Shown one piece after another: positions 1 through 8,363 of a DNA stretch of 52,560 nt (the first letter of the stretch is position 1; each line of letters starts with the position of its first letter). The position numbers and the translations under genes are program-made. The DNA is from Nitrospirota bacterium. GTDB lineage: Bacteria; Nitrospirota; Thermodesulfovibrionia; Thermodesulfovibrionales; UBA6898. Where the stretch lies: positions 1 to 52,560 of the forward strand of contig JAKAHR010000024.1 in assembly GCA_021825365.1 (NCBI GenBank), given 5' to 3'. The notes below the pieces were generated by a model. The model saw nothing but the letters and a program-made list of their open reading frames with translations, ran no database searches and was not told where the DNA came from.

Positions 1-2
1 GC

Positions 3-314
3 AGGCAGATCGGGTTTGTGGCGCAGGAGGTGGAGAAGGTGCTGCCTGAACTCGTGCAGACCGACAGGGAAGGCTATAAGACCCTTTCCTACGACAAAGT
101 GGTGCCGGTGCTGGTTGAGGCGATAAAAGAACAGCAGGAACAGATCGAGAATCAGCAGGAGCATATGACGGAAAAAGACGCCCGTATGGAGAGGCTTGAG
201 AAGGCCCTGGAAGACCAGCAATTGGCTCTTGCGCGACAGCAGAGCGCCCTGTCATCGCTGATCGCGAGGCTGGCCGCTGATGAGGGCCATGCCGGGACAG
301 TCGCCTATAAGTAA
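3..314 (+). CDS. C-terminal fragment of a peptidase S74 (intramolecular chaperone) domain protein
   Basis: The frame is open from the left edge of the window, so the gene starts upstream. The first residues read RQIGFVAQEVEKVLPELV, the conserved core of the S74 intramolecular chaperone autoprocessing domain. This domain trimerises phage tail fibres and some surface proteins and then cuts itself off; its serine/lysine dyad would lie outside the window. After about residue 40 the chain becomes a Gln/Glu-rich heptad-like coiled coil (EQQEQIENQQEHM onward), the usual trimeric stalk at the end of this domain. The parent protein could be a phage tail fibre, a surface adhesin or a chromosomal repeat protein; nothing here decides. 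The family call is firm. Confidence 0.8.
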   Translation, partial: RQIGFVAQEVEKVLPELVQTDREGYKTLSYDKVVPVLVEAIKEQQEQIENQQEHMTEKDARMERLEKALEDQQLALARQQSALSSLIARLAADEGHAGTVAYK

Positions 315-330
315 GAGGGATTAATATTCA

Positions 331-353
331 GCGGCGGACGTTATGTCCGCTGT
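331..353 (+). terminator. Possible terminator hairpin after the S74 gene
   Basis: GCGGAC at 334-339 and GTCCGC at 345-350 form a perfect stem around GTTAT, extendable by G-U and C-G pairs. Only CTCTC follows instead of a clear T run, so intrinsic termination would be weak. Confidence 0.3.
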
Positions 354-472
354 CTCTCAACATCCCTGAGATGCCTTTTAGGCCGTGTGATGATGTGGGA
401 TGGATCGCGTCGTCTAAAGTGCCCGGCAAAATTAAGGACGTTGAAATGGACCGAGGAGGGCTAAAAGGTGTA

Positions 473-1654
473 TCAGCCTTTTTTCAGCCGCTGGAATTCG
501 TTGAAGGATCTTGACACGCAGTCTTCTATGGCCACACCCTCGAAATAGTTGCCTGCAAGGAGAAGGGGTTTTCCCTGAATGAGCCGGTCGATGTCGCTGA
601 CAATGCCGCTGTGGCCGACCCTCAGTGAGGGGATGAAGTTCTTTTTCTCGGCAATCCCTTCCAGGGCCTGCAGCGGCGTCTTCAATACGGCGCTGATTTT
701 CTGCAGCTTTTCATCGCGGTCCAGTACACCCGGTTTGAAATGAAAGGTAAAGCCGCGAAAGTGCGGGTGCGGGACTGTATCGCGCGAGACGATGGAGAAA
801 AAATTGTCCTTTACCGGGATGAGCCCTGCAAAGGGCGGCAGGGTGACCGCGTCTTTCCTGACCATTACCCCCATGGACTCCACCGCCTCCGTCCTGATGT
901 TCGCCAGCTTTGCCGCGATCTCCGGAAAAGCCGCCTGGAGCATCCGCGCAGCCTCGAAGACGGGTGCGGCGATAGCAAGCGCCCCTGACTCATATGCACC
1001 GCCTGCTATCGGGACGCTGAAGACCTTTCCGTCGTAGCAGACGGAGCCTGCCTCTGATCCAGGGATGAGACGGATGTTTTCCTCCGCTGCGATGGAATCC
1101 GTGATCGTCTGGAGCCCTCCGTCAAAGGTGAACTTCTTCATGATGTCCTTGCGACGCCGGCGCTTCTTGAAGAGCATCTCGGCAGGGAAATCCCGCGCTT
1201 CCTGGGATATCACCGCGTTGAAGGCAGGGGCGAAGACGCGATCGAAGTTCCCCATCCCCACGATTCGTCCGTAGTACGATTCCATGCTCCTGCCTTCTTT
1301 CTTGAGAGTGAAGATGCGGGGCGCGGATGCGAAGAGTTCGTGAAAACGCAGTTGGGAGGGGATGGACTTCACCTCATTGTCAACGAGCATCTTGAAGGAG
1401 ACCTTTGTCCTGGGGACCATACGGTCCCTGAGGCCCGCTTCCTCGATGATGCCGATGAGCGTGCGGTATGAGTTATAGCAGGTATGGGCGCCCAGTTCGA
1501 GCCAGAAGTTCTCCGTGCGGTGCGAGCAGAGGGCGCCGCCGGGACGAGCCGTTTTTTCGAGGACAGCGGTCTTCATGCCGGAGCGGCCGCACTGGTGGGC
1601 GAGACTGAGACCGCTGATGCCTGCCCCGATGATGATCATGTCGAACCGTTCCAT
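473..1654 (-). CDS. FAD-dependent protoporphyrinogen oxidase-like protein
   Basis: The protein has 393 residues. The N-terminus carries a Rossmann FAD-binding motif (IIIGAGISGLSLA, then an ELEK-like acidic strand end and RPGGA), typical of the amine oxidase/protoporphyrinogen oxidase superfamily. The C-terminus has the closing FAD motif LLAGNYFEGVAIEDCVSRS, which closely resembles HemY-type oxidases. The likely reaction is six-electron oxidation of protoporphyrinogen IX or coproporphyrinogen III in haem synthesis; a ferrochelatase lies at 25099. It is somewhat shorter than typical HemY (about 450). The frame opens further upstream, but the ATG at 1654 directly precedes MERFDMIIIGAG and sits 9 bases after a TATAAT, so it is preferred. 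Another porphyrin- or carotenoid-directed flavoprotein of the same family is possible. Confidence 0.72.
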   Translation of the reverse strand: MERFDMIIIGAGISGLSLAHQCGRSGMKTAVLEKTARPGGALCSHRTENFWLELGAHTCYNSYRTLIGIIEEAGLRDRMVPRTKVSFKMLVDNEVKSIPSQLRFHELFASAPRIFTLKKEGRSMESYYGRIVGMGNFDRVFAPAFNAVISQEARDFPAEMLFKKRRRRKDIMKKFTFDGGLQTITDSIAAEENIRLIPGSEAGSVCYDGKVFSVPIAGGAYESGALAIAAPVFEAARMLQAAFPEIAAKLANIRTEAVESMGVMVRKDAVTLPPFAGLIPVKDNFFSIVSRDTVPHPHFRGFTFHFKPGVLDRDEKLQKISAVLKTPLQALEGIAEKKNFIPSLRVGHSGIVSDIDRLIQGKPLLLAGNYFEGVAIEDCVSRSFNEFQRLKKG

Positions 1655-1663
1655 GGCAGTATG

Positions 1664-1669
1664 ATTATA
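1664..1669 (-). promoter_or_regulatory. -10 element of a leaderless promoter for the protoporphyrinogen oxidase-like gene
   Basis: A perfect TATAAT on the minus strand ends 9 bases before the ATG at 1654. No Shine-Dalgarno sequence lies between them. Transcription would start within about 3 bases of the start codon. The -35 match (TTTATT at 17 bp) is poor. Confidence 0.5.
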
Positions 1670-1894
1670 GCCTGAAAGGGGAGAAAAATAAATTGAGGGA
1701 TACGTGGCGGGACGGTCTGATGGCGTCCATCTTCCTTTCACCGGGTTTTGAAAGTCTGCATGACACGGCGATTACCTCCTTCCGTCCGGTTCGAGCGTTC
1801 CGGGGGATGTAAAGAGCCTCCGGGGTATCCTTCCTGCCTCACTTGCAGCACGTCAGCAGGGGTGTCAAGGAGGGCTGCATCCGGCAAGAGCTGA

Positions 1895-2602
1895 TCAGAA
1901 AAGGCGTGAGATGATGTACGGCACCGCGATCTCGACGCGGAGGATGCGCTCGCCCAGGTGTACCTGTCTGAACCCGGAGGAAAGCATCTTTTCGATCTCA
2001 TAGGGGATAAACCCGCCCTCCGGCCCGACCGCAAGCACAACAGGCCCGCCGATATCCCGCGGGCACGGCTCAGCCGCAGAGGGATGGGCCACCAGCGCGG
2101 TGGCGCTTCCGACGAGTCCCGGCAGGTCGTCTTCCACAAAGGGTTTGAAACGAGGACGCAGGTGCACATCGGGCAGGACCGTGTCTTTCGCCTGTTCGAG
2201 GCCGAGCATGAGCTGCTGACGGACATGTCCCCCGGAAAGAAACGGGGTCTGCCAATAACTTTTGTCGACGCGGTACGAGTTGATCAGGAATATCTTCTTG
2301 ACTCCCAGGGAACTGGAGGAGAAAAGCACCCTCCTGAGCATCTTCGGCCGGGGCAGCGAGAGGATGAGGGTGAGCGGAAGAGGGGGAGGGGGAGGCCTGA
2401 ACAGGGATACGTCCATATCGAGGCCCTCCTCGCAGATGAAGTGCACCGTCCCTGTTCCCCTCCCTCCGTTGAGCAGGCCGACGGAGAGTTCATCACCGAT
2501 CTTCGCCCGGTGTATATCGAGGATATGACGAAGCCTCCGGCCGGAGAGCCGCACACGGCCTTCGCCGACGAAATCGTCCTCGAAGAGAAGGATCATATTC
2601 AT
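1895..2602 (-). CDS. rsmE: 16S rRNA (uracil1498-N3)-methyltransferase RsmE
   Basis: A 235-residue SPOUT-class RNA methyltransferase that methylates N3 of U1498 in 16S rRNA using S-adenosylmethionine. The N-terminal PUA-like part reads RLSGRRLRHILDIHRAKIGD. The C-terminal trefoil knot carries the diagnostic LAVGPEGGF (GPEGGF at residues 193-198) and LGERILRVEIA, matching RsmE's LG-RILR-ETA. A proline run (RPPPPPLPL) sits where the family has its proline-rich linker. Length is normal. The longer open frame is discounted: ATG at 2602 follows a TACAAT by 6 bases, and a second ATG lies at 2596. Its promoter region is shared with the divergent tetR at 2678. Confidence 0.93.
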   Translation of the reverse strand: MNMILLFEDDFVGEGRVRLSGRRLRHILDIHRAKIGDELSVGLLNGGRGTGTVHFICEEGLDMDVSLFRPPPPPLPLTLILSLPRPKMLRRVLFSSSSLGVKKIFLINSYRVDKSYWQTPFLSGGHVRQQLMLGLEQAKDTVLPDVHLRPRFKPFVEDDLPGLVGSATALVAHPSAAEPCPRDIGGPVVLAVGPEGGFIPYEIEKMLSSGFRQVHLGERILRVEIAVPYIISRLF

Positions 2603-2608
2603 GCGGTT

Positions 2609-2614
2609 ATTGTA
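2609..2614 (-). promoter_or_regulatory. -10 element of a leaderless promoter for rsmE
   Basis: TACAAT on the minus strand ends 6 bases before the rsmE ATG at 2602, with no ribosome binding site between. TTGTCA lies 19 bp further upstream, a long spacer, and overlaps the -35 of the divergent tetR promoter. Confidence 0.45.
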
Positions 2615-2632
2615 GCCGATTGAAAAATGTTC

Positions 2633-2681
2633 TTGACAACAGAGGGGCCGGTCATTAAAATGACTACGAGTCATTAAATGA
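2633..2681 (+). promoter_or_regulatory. tetR export-operon promoter with overlapping palindromic operators
   Basis: A strong sigma-70 promoter is visible: TTGACA at 2633-2638, 17 bp, TAAAAT at 2656-2661. Three palindromes cover the -10 and start region: GTCATT-AA-AATGAC (2651-2664), AATGACT-ACG-AGTCATT (2659-2675) and TCATT-A-AATGA (2671-2681), the last including the start codon. Dyads of this kind on a TetR gene's own promoter are typical operators, so autorepression is inferred. The predicted transcript start is near 2668, leaving a leader of about 10 bases. Confidence 0.75.
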
Positions 2682-3331
2682 ATACAGGTCAGAAAAGAAA
2701 GACGGAGAGAAGGCAGAAGGAGCAGCTGGCCCGCCGCCGGGCCATACTGGCCGCGGCGCGCGAGGTGTTCTTCGCAAAGGGCTTCATGGACGCGACGATC
2801 GATGATATCGCTGACCGCTGCAGCCTCGCCAAGGGGACTATCTATCTTTATTTCAGGAGCAAAGAGGACCTGTACACCTCAATAATGGCAGAGGGCATGG
2901 AGCGGCTCCGCAGGGAGTTCGAGGTCCTCAAGAATCTCCCCCCCGGCGAACCCGGGCTCGTCGAGAGCGCCTTTCGGGCCTATATCGGCTTTTACAGGAA
3001 GAACAGGAAATATTTCCGGATCATGTTCCTCAGCAGCCAGCCGGATGTGAGGGCGCGCACCCCGCAGGAGGTGCTTTTGCGCTGCATGGAGACCGGCATG
3101 GAGTGCATGGGCATAGTCAGAGACCTGGTGCAGGAGGGCATCGAGCGCGCCTACTACAGGAAGGTTGATTCCTGGGCAGTGGCCAACATACTCTGGGCGT
3201 CGATAAACGGCATTATCATGGCCTATGAAAACGACCCCATCTACCGCGACGAGTTTGCCGGGATGGAGATGGAAAAGATGCTTCTGCACAGCCTCGACCT
3301 CGTACTGGAGGGGCTGAAGGTGAAGAAATAA
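2678..3331 (+). CDS. TetR/AcrR family transcriptional repressor of the export operon
   Basis: A 217-residue TetR-family regulator. The N-terminal helix-turn-helix (about residues 20-66) contains AAREVFFAKGFMDATIDDIADRC and AKGTIYLYFRSKEDLY, the family signature. The remaining helical part should bind an unknown ligand. It is the first gene of a four-gene unit: its TAA overlaps the permease ATG by one base. ATG at 2678 is the only sensible start, although the promoter leaves only a very short leader without a good ribosome binding site. Repression of its own promoter, relieved by a substrate of the adjacent transporter, is inferred from the palindromes and gene order. Confidence 0.92.
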   Translation: MNTGQKRKTERRQKEQLARRRAILAAAREVFFAKGFMDATIDDIADRCSLAKGTIYLYFRSKEDLYTSIMAEGMERLRREFEVLKNLPPGEPGLVESAFRAYIGFYRKNRKYFRIMFLSSQPDVRARTPQEVLLRCMETGMECMGIVRDLVQEGIERAYYRKVDSWAVANILWASINGIIMAYENDPIYRDEFAGMEMEKMLLHSLDLVLEGLKVKK

Positions 3332-4461
3332 TGTTCTGGCTCGCCTGGAAGACCCTGTACCACGAAAAGGGCAGATTTCTGGTAACGCTGGCGGGGACGA
3401 CCCTCTCCACCATTCTCGTGCTTATGGAAGTGGGGATATACCTGGGTATGATGCGCAGCGCTACGGACATTATCCGCCATAACGACGCAGACATATGGGT
3501 AGCCTCAAAAAACATTCAAAGCTTCGATTTCGCCAACGCCTTTCCCGAATCACGAAAGAACAGGGTGGAATCCCTTGCCGATGTGTTATGGGCAGAGCCC
3601 CTTGTCCTCACCTGGGGGTTTCTGAAGCTTGCAGACGGCGCGCAGGAGCAGGTGCAGATAGTGGGCTTTAATCCCGACAACGGGATAGGCGCGCCCTGGT
3701 CGATGCTCGCCGGCAGGCCTGCTGACGTCAAAGGCGGGCGGTACATGATCCTCGACAAGACCTCAGAAAAACGGCTGGGCGTCCTGAAACAGGGGTCCCT
3801 CTGGGAGCTCAGCCAGTCGCGGTTCAGGCTCGTGGGGGTCTCCAGGGACATAAGGAGCTTTACGACCGCGCCGGTCCTCTTTATGTCATATGCCCAGGCA
3901 CAGGATCTGCCCATAGGGTGGATGAAGCCGGGCTTCACCACCTACATCCTTGCAAAGGTCAGGGACAAGGCAAAGATACATGAGGTGGCCGCGGCGCTCA
4001 GGACACTGTTGAAGGAGAACGACGTGATGACGAAGGAAGAGTTCATCGAGCGGACGGTGAAGTACTGGACTGTCCAGACCGGCATAGGCATGAGCTTCTT
4101 CCTTACCGCCTTCCTCGGGCTCGTCATCGGCGGAGCGATCGTCGGCCAGACTATCTTTTCAAACACCATCCAGCACATAAAGGAATACGGCACCCTCAAG
4201 GCGATGGGCGCCCATAACAAAGACATCTATAAGGCCATTTTCAGCCAGGCCCTGATCAATGCGACTGCGGGATATGCCATCGGGGCAGCCTTTATCGGAC
4301 TCTCCCGGCCGTCGATCGAGGCCTCCGGCGTCCCGTTGTATCTCAGCCCGCTCATCGTCAGCAGTGTATTTGTCTTTATTGGCATGAGCTGCATCTTTTC
4401 CGCGTATTTTTCGGCGAGAAAGGTCAAGACCCTCGATCCGGTCATGGTCTTCAGGGGATGA
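3331..4461 (+). CDS. ABC transporter permease, DevC/MacB-like (FtsX domain)
   Basis: A 376-residue inner-membrane permease with the topology of FtsX-domain exporters: one N-terminal membrane segment (about residues 14-40), a large extracytoplasmic domain, and three C-terminal segments (about 251-277, 299-321, 338-362). The order and the ending ARKVKTLDPVMVFRG match the DevC family, which works with a DevA ATPase and a DevB/HlyD adaptor to export lipids, peptides or siderophores across the envelope. It starts on the last base of the tetR stop codon and is followed after one base by the ATPase gene, so it is translationally coupled. The substrate cannot be told from sequence. Confidence 0.88.
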   Translation: MFWLAWKTLYHEKGRFLVTLAGTTLSTILVLMEVGIYLGMMRSATDIIRHNDADIWVASKNIQSFDFANAFPESRKNRVESLADVLWAEPLVLTWGFLKLADGAQEQVQIVGFNPDNGIGAPWSMLAGRPADVKGGRYMILDKTSEKRLGVLKQGSLWELSQSRFRLVGVSRDIRSFTTAPVLFMSYAQAQDLPIGWMKPGFTTYILAKVRDKAKIHEVAAALRTLLKENDVMTKEEFIERTVKYWTVQTGIGMSFFLTAFLGLVIGGAIVGQTIFSNTIQHIKEYGTLKAMGAHNKDIYKAIFSQALINATAGYAIGAAFIGLSRPSIEASGVPLYLSPLIVSSVFVFIGMSCIFSAYFSARKVKTLDPVMVFRG

Positions 4462-4462
4462 G

Positions 4463-5137
4463 ATGGAAGCATTGCTTGCACTGCACGACATAAGCAAGAC
4501 ATTTGTGGAGGGAAGCACCGAGGTGAGGGCGGTGGACTCGGTGTCGCTGACTCTGCAGAAGGGGGAAGTGCTTCTGCTCATGGGTCCGTCGGGGTCGGGC
4601 AAGACGACCCTTCTTTCGATGATGGGCTGCATCCTCCGCGCTACGGGCGGCGAGATAGTGGTGGACGGCAGAACGGTCAACAGCCTGTCAGAAGAATCCC
4701 TTCCCGATATCAGGAAGAAGTATTTCGGCTTTGTCTTCCAGTCCTTCAATCTCTTCCCGTCCCTTACGGCGGTCGAAAACATAGAACTCGTCATGCGGAT
4801 GAAGGGACATGGCGGCAAGGGCCTGCGGCCGGATGCCCTTTCCCTCCTCGATAAAGTCGGAATGGCCGACAGGGCGGATTTCTATCCGGGCGACCTCAGC
4901 GGCGGGCAGAAACAGCGCATAGCCTTTGCGCGCGCACTCGTGGGCGATCCGCCGATCATCCTTGCCGACGAGCCGACTGCCAGTCTGGATTCAAAGAGGG
5001 GAAGAGAAGTTCTTGAACTGTTGCGCCGTCATGCCAGGGAGCATGGCAAGACGGTTGCCATTGTAAGTCACGACCCCAAGGCGGAGGAGGTGGCCGACAG
5101 GGTGATTCACCTGGAGGACGGGAGGATAAGGGAATGA
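4463..5137 (+). CDS. ABC transporter ATP-binding protein, DevA/LolD-like
   Basis: A 224-residue ATPase that energises the neighbouring permease from the cytoplasm. All motifs are present: Walker A GPSGSGKT (41-48), Q-loop VFQSFNLFPSLTAVENI, signature LSGGQKQRIA (from 145), Walker B IILADEP (to about 171), D-loop SLDS and switch histidine H203. The sequence groups with the LolD/MacB/DevA type that pairs with FtsX-domain permeases. It overlaps the adaptor gene by four bases (ATGA). Confidence 0.93.
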   Translation: MEALLALHDISKTFVEGSTEVRAVDSVSLTLQKGEVLLLMGPSGSGKTTLLSMMGCILRATGGEIVVDGRTVNSLSEESLPDIRKKYFGFVFQSFNLFPSLTAVENIELVMRMKGHGGKGLRPDALSLLDKVGMADRADFYPGDLSGGQKQRIAFARALVGDPPIILADEPTASLDSKRGREVLELLRRHAREHGKTVAIVSHDPKAEEVADRVIHLEDGRIRE

Positions 5138-6156
5138 AGCGCAGGTCTGCATACATAATCGCCGTGATCGTGCTTTCAGTCGTTGGCTACTCTTTTTTTT
5201 CGAAGCCGCAGGTCACAAAATCAGCCGAGACCCCGCCTCTGGAGCGGTACGCTGCTGCCGAGGGAAAGGTCGAGATAACCCCGGGCTATGAGGTGGAGAT
5301 CAGCAGCGAACTGGAGGGTCGACTCGAGCGGTTTTCCGTGGGAGAGGGGGACTACGTGAAGAAGGGCGATCTGATCGCCGTAGTCGCCAATGGAGACTTG
5401 AGGGCGAAGATCCGGGAGGCGGAGGCCGAACTGCTGGTCGCCAGGTCCAGGCTGAGGGAAACGGCATCGGGCTCCCGCCAGGAGGAGATACGCAGCGCCC
5501 AGGCCGAGCTGGAAAGGGCCATGGCGGCGGTGGAATATGAAAAGGAGAGTCTCGATCGACACAGGGAACTATACCGAAAGGGTTACATCCCCAGAGAACA
5601 GCTCGACGAGAAGGAGCGAAACCTCAAGGTGGCGGACGCCAATGCGGGAAAGGCCAGGGAGGAAAAGACCCTCCGTGAAAAGGGGCCGAAGAAGGAGACC
5701 CTTGCCCTTCTTGAGGACGAGGTGAGCATGGCAGCCGCGAAGGCCGAATATTACCGGCAAGTTCTCGCAAAGACCTTCATTACCGCCCCCTTGAGCGGAA
5801 AGGTGATCAGGAAATATCTCCAGCAGGGAGAGGGTGTGACCAAGGACAAGCCGCTGGCAACGGTGGCCGATATCTCGCGGCTTCGGATCAACGCCGAGGT
5901 GGATGAGACGGACATCGGCATGGTCAGGGTGGGCGCCGCGGCGGAGGTGAGTTCCGATGCCTTCGTGAGCAGGGTTTTCAAGGGCGAGGTCGAGGAGATA
6001 TCAGACTATGCAGGGATACGGAAGGTAAAACCCAATGACCAGGCCAAGAACGTGGACATGAAGGTTGTTCAGGTGAAGATCAGACTGAGGGAGAAGTCCG
6101 GGCTGAAGCCGGGTATGACCGTGGATGTGAAGATCCTGCCCGGGAAATCCTCCTGA
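5134..6156 (+). CDS. HlyD/DevB-family periplasmic membrane fusion protein
   Basis: A 340-residue adaptor with one N-terminal membrane anchor (about residues 6-23), a split lipoyl/barrel-sandwich domain (GRLERFSVGEGDYVKKGDLIAVV and TAPLSGKVIRKYLQQGEGVTKDKPLATV), a long alpha-helical hairpin between them (about 85-215) and a C-terminal beta-barrel region. It should link the ABC permease to an outer-membrane channel. It overlaps the ATPase by four bases and ends the operon. No TolC-like gene follows, so the outer-membrane partner must be encoded elsewhere. Confidence 0.9.
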   Translation: MKRRSAYIIAVIVLSVVGYSFFSKPQVTKSAETPPLERYAAAEGKVEITPGYEVEISSELEGRLERFSVGEGDYVKKGDLIAVVANGDLRAKIREAEAELLVARSRLRETASGSRQEEIRSAQAELERAMAAVEYEKESLDRHRELYRKGYIPREQLDEKERNLKVADANAGKAREEKTLREKGPKKETLALLEDEVSMAAAKAEYYRQVLAKTFITAPLSGKVIRKYLQQGEGVTKDKPLATVADISRLRINAEVDETDIGMVRVGAAAEVSSDAFVSRVFKGEVEEISDYAGIRKVKPNDQAKNVDMKVVQVKIRLREKSGLKPGMTVDVKILPGKSS

Positions 6157-6206
6157 CCCCCTGACCCAATTTCTGCGGGCAGGATCCATCACACCCCGGT
6201 GACCTC

Positions 6207-6896
6207 TTACGGTCTTGCCCCGTCCTGATACGGCCTGTCATGGAGCTTTTCCAGCGCGCCGAACTTCTTCGCCTCGCGTTTCCACCCCGTGTTGCCGATG
6301 AAGGTATACAGCCAGGAGGGGATGCGTTTCCTGGCCATGAGCGATATCGCCTCATCAGGAAGGGCCGAGCCGGCGGCCAGCGCATGAGCGGCGAGTCTGA
6401 GCGAGGCGATGACATCGTGCACCGCCAGGCCCCTTTTTTCCAGGGGAAGACCGTTGATCATCCCTCCGCCGCCGAGCCCCAGGCCTCCGACCCATTCAAA
6501 CCCGGCATCCCTGCAGAAAAGCCGGACCTGGGCCAGCGCGGTGTCATTGTGGCATGACTCAGGAAAGCCGCAGTTGGCGATGGCAAGAAGCCTCTGCCGG
6601 GACGGGCAGTCCCTTCCCCTTCTGTGCCGTGCAAGTGATTCGAGCGCACTGACAAGGGGACCGGGAAGACTGTCGACATAGAGAGGAAAGGCCAGGACGA
6701 TGATATCGGCACCGTCCACCGCCTCATGCATGGTGCGAATGCCGTCGGGTGACCGCAGCGTCGAGCCTATGTGAAGCGTACCGGTGGAAAGGCAGCTTTG
6801 CCGCAGGAGCCCCAGAAGGTAGTTGCCGAGTGACGCGGAAGTGCTCTTTGCTTTCGGGCTTCCGATCAGAAGAAGTACGTTTGTCCTGGTATTCAT
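6207..6896 (-). CDS. Flavodoxin-fold NAD(P)H-dependent oxidoreductase (distal gene)
   Basis: A 229-residue flavodoxin-like protein. The N-terminus VLLLIGSPKAKSTSASLG is the phosphate-binding loop for FMN. ADIIVLAFPLYVDSLPGPL is the second FMN contact region, and GLGLGGGGMI the third. It is the last gene of the minus-strand TetR unit. Its ATG overlaps the stop of the preceding flavoprotein gene by four bases (ATGA), which fixes the start at 6896. A quinone, nitro or other redox substrate is plausible, but nothing defines it. The C-terminal about 50 residues (RKRIPSWLYTFIGNTGWKREAKKFG) extend beyond the minimal flavodoxin fold. Confidence 0.8.
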   Translation of the reverse strand: MNTRTNVLLLIGSPKAKSTSASLGNYLLGLLRQSCLSTGTLHIGSTLRSPDGIRTMHEAVDGADIIVLAFPLYVDSLPGPLVSALESLARHRRGRDCPSRQRLLAIANCGFPESCHNDTALAQVRLFCRDAGFEWVGGLGLGGGGMINGLPLEKRGLAVHDVIASLRLAAHALAAGSALPDEAISLMARKRIPSWLYTFIGNTGWKREAKKFGALEKLHDRPYQDGARP

Positions 6897-7474
6897 GCTG
6901 CCTCCTTTACACGTGCCGCAAGCGGCCCGATAATATCTCCCACTCCACGGCACTCCCGTTCGCCGGCCAGGACGAAGGCCCGATGCCAGGGGGTATGCGC
7001 ATTGGTCGCGTTGCGTTCGACGATACGCCTGAACAGGGCTGCGGCCTCATCGTCCCTGGCGGTCAGGACCCCGATGCCTACCATTGCCGGATATTTGTCA
7101 TACCGCCGCTTATGGTGAACCTCTCCCTTGATCTTCATGAAAAAGGGCGAGAGGATGGGGATGACCCGGTCCATGGCCTTTTTCAGGACAGAGGAGTATC
7201 CTCCGAAGGTGACCGGGGTGAGAAGCACGACAACATCGCTCTGCATCCATGCCTCGGGAACGGCTTGTCCTTCATCTGCGATGGCACATATGCCCGGTGT
7301 CCTCACCCAGCACTGGAAACAGCCCCGGCAGGGTGCGATATGCATATCCTCCAGCCGGAGGGTCTTTACCTCCATACCCGCCTTGCGGTATTCGTCTTCG
7401 ATAATCCTTCCCATGAGCCGCGCTGAAGAAGGCGAATCCTGCGCAGACACGGTATCCAGTATCAATGCCTTCAT
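6893..7474 (-). CDS. Flavodoxin-fold NAD(P)H-dependent oxidoreductase with CxxC motif
   Basis: A 193-residue flavoprotein of the NADPH-dependent FMN reductase family. Features seen are MKALILDTVSAQDSPSSARLM (FMN phosphate loop), CRGCFQCW (a cysteine motif common in iron-sulphur-flavoprotein-like and azoreductase-like members) and VVVLLTPVTFGGYSSVLKKAMDR (second FMN loop). The start at 7474 follows a good GAGGAGGA site; the longer frame adds an unlikely charged tail. It overlaps the next flavoprotein by four bases, so the two may form a complex or act in series. The substrate is unknown. Confidence 0.82.
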   Translation of the reverse strand: MKALILDTVSAQDSPSSARLMGRIIEDEYRKAGMEVKTLRLEDMHIAPCRGCFQCWVRTPGICAIADEGQAVPEAWMQSDVVVLLTPVTFGGYSSVLKKAMDRVIPILSPFFMKIKGEVHHKRRYDKYPAMVGIGVLTARDDEAAALFRRIVERNATNAHTPWHRAFVLAGERECRGVGDIIGPLAARVKEAA

Positions 7475-7517
7475 TGCTGCATCCTCCTCTTGATCTATTG
7501 AAATGGTTTCCATTTGT

Positions 7518-8333
7518 CTACGTCCTGGCGTCAAGGCCGAAGGTTCTGTTGAGCCCGGCTTCGTAGACCCTCTGGGGCAAGAAATGTTTTAGGCGCGGGA
7601 GCCATTTTGACATCCTTCCCACCCTGTAGTGAAGAGGGGGATTTTCGTCGGCAATTACGGCTGAGATGATCCCGGCAGCATGCAGGGGGTCTTCTCCCGA
7701 GGCAAGTGACTTCTCGAAGAAATGCAGGGCCTGCCTGCGTATGAAGGAATAATCGGTGATCGGCGCGGCTGCCATATGTGCGGCGCCGGCGAGGTTTGTC
7801 TTCATGAAACCCGGCTCTACGATGGAGACCTTGATGTTGAAAGCGCTGACCTCGTGGCGCAGGGCCTCGGTGTAGCCTTCCAGCGCATGTTTGCTGGCAC
7901 TGTAGTATCCGTGGAACGGCACGCCGATCAGCCCGGCCAGGGAGCCTACCGTGATTATTCTGCCGAAGCCCTGGGCCCGCATGATCGGAAGCACCGCTCT
8001 GGTCATGCGGGCGACCCCGAAGAAGTTGGTTGCGAATTGTGCCTCCGCCTCAGTAAGGGAGGTCTCCTCAAGGCCGCCCGCAAGCTCGTAGCCGGCATTG
8101 TTTATCAGTACGTCTATCCGTCGCGCCGCATCCATGACGGATTTGAGGCAGCCGGCGACCGAGTCGTCCGAACGGACGTCCAGCTCAAGCAGCGGGAAGT
8201 GATGCGAATCGGCTGCGGCGGGATGGCGACTCGTGCCGAATACCGTGTGTCCCTTTTCGACGAGGAGCAAAGCAGTAGCCCTGCCGAGCCCTGTGGATGC
8301 CCCGGTGATCAATACGATCTTGCCTTGTTTCAT
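7518..8333 (-). CDS. Short-chain dehydrogenase/reductase
   Basis: A 271-residue classical SDR. TGASTGLGRATALLL is the dinucleotide-binding Gly motif, TSRH after beta-2 suggests NADP(H), NNAG is present, and catalytic Ser/Tyr/Lys appear as VGSLAG and YYSASKHALEGY. It probably reduces or oxidises a hydroxyl or carbonyl group on a small molecule. The ATG at 8333 has GGAGG at the right distance; an ATG 12 bases upstream overlaps that site and is less likely. It directly follows the palindromic operator and precedes the two flavoproteins, so the three enzymes form a TetR-controlled redox unit. Confidence 0.9.
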   Translation of the reverse strand: MKQGKIVLITGASTGLGRATALLLVEKGHTVFGTSRHPAAADSHHFPLLELDVRSDDSVAGCLKSVMDAARRIDVLINNAGYELAGGLEETSLTEAEAQFATNFFGVARMTRAVLPIMRAQGFGRIITVGSLAGLIGVPFHGYYSASKHALEGYTEALRHEVSAFNIKVSIVEPGFMKTNLAGAAHMAAAPITDYSFIRRQALHFFEKSLASGEDPLHAAGIISAVIADENPPLHYRVGRMSKWLPRLKHFLPQRVYEAGLNRTFGLDART

Positions 8334-8363
8334 CGTATCCTCCATTAAGCTAAACTGACCTCA

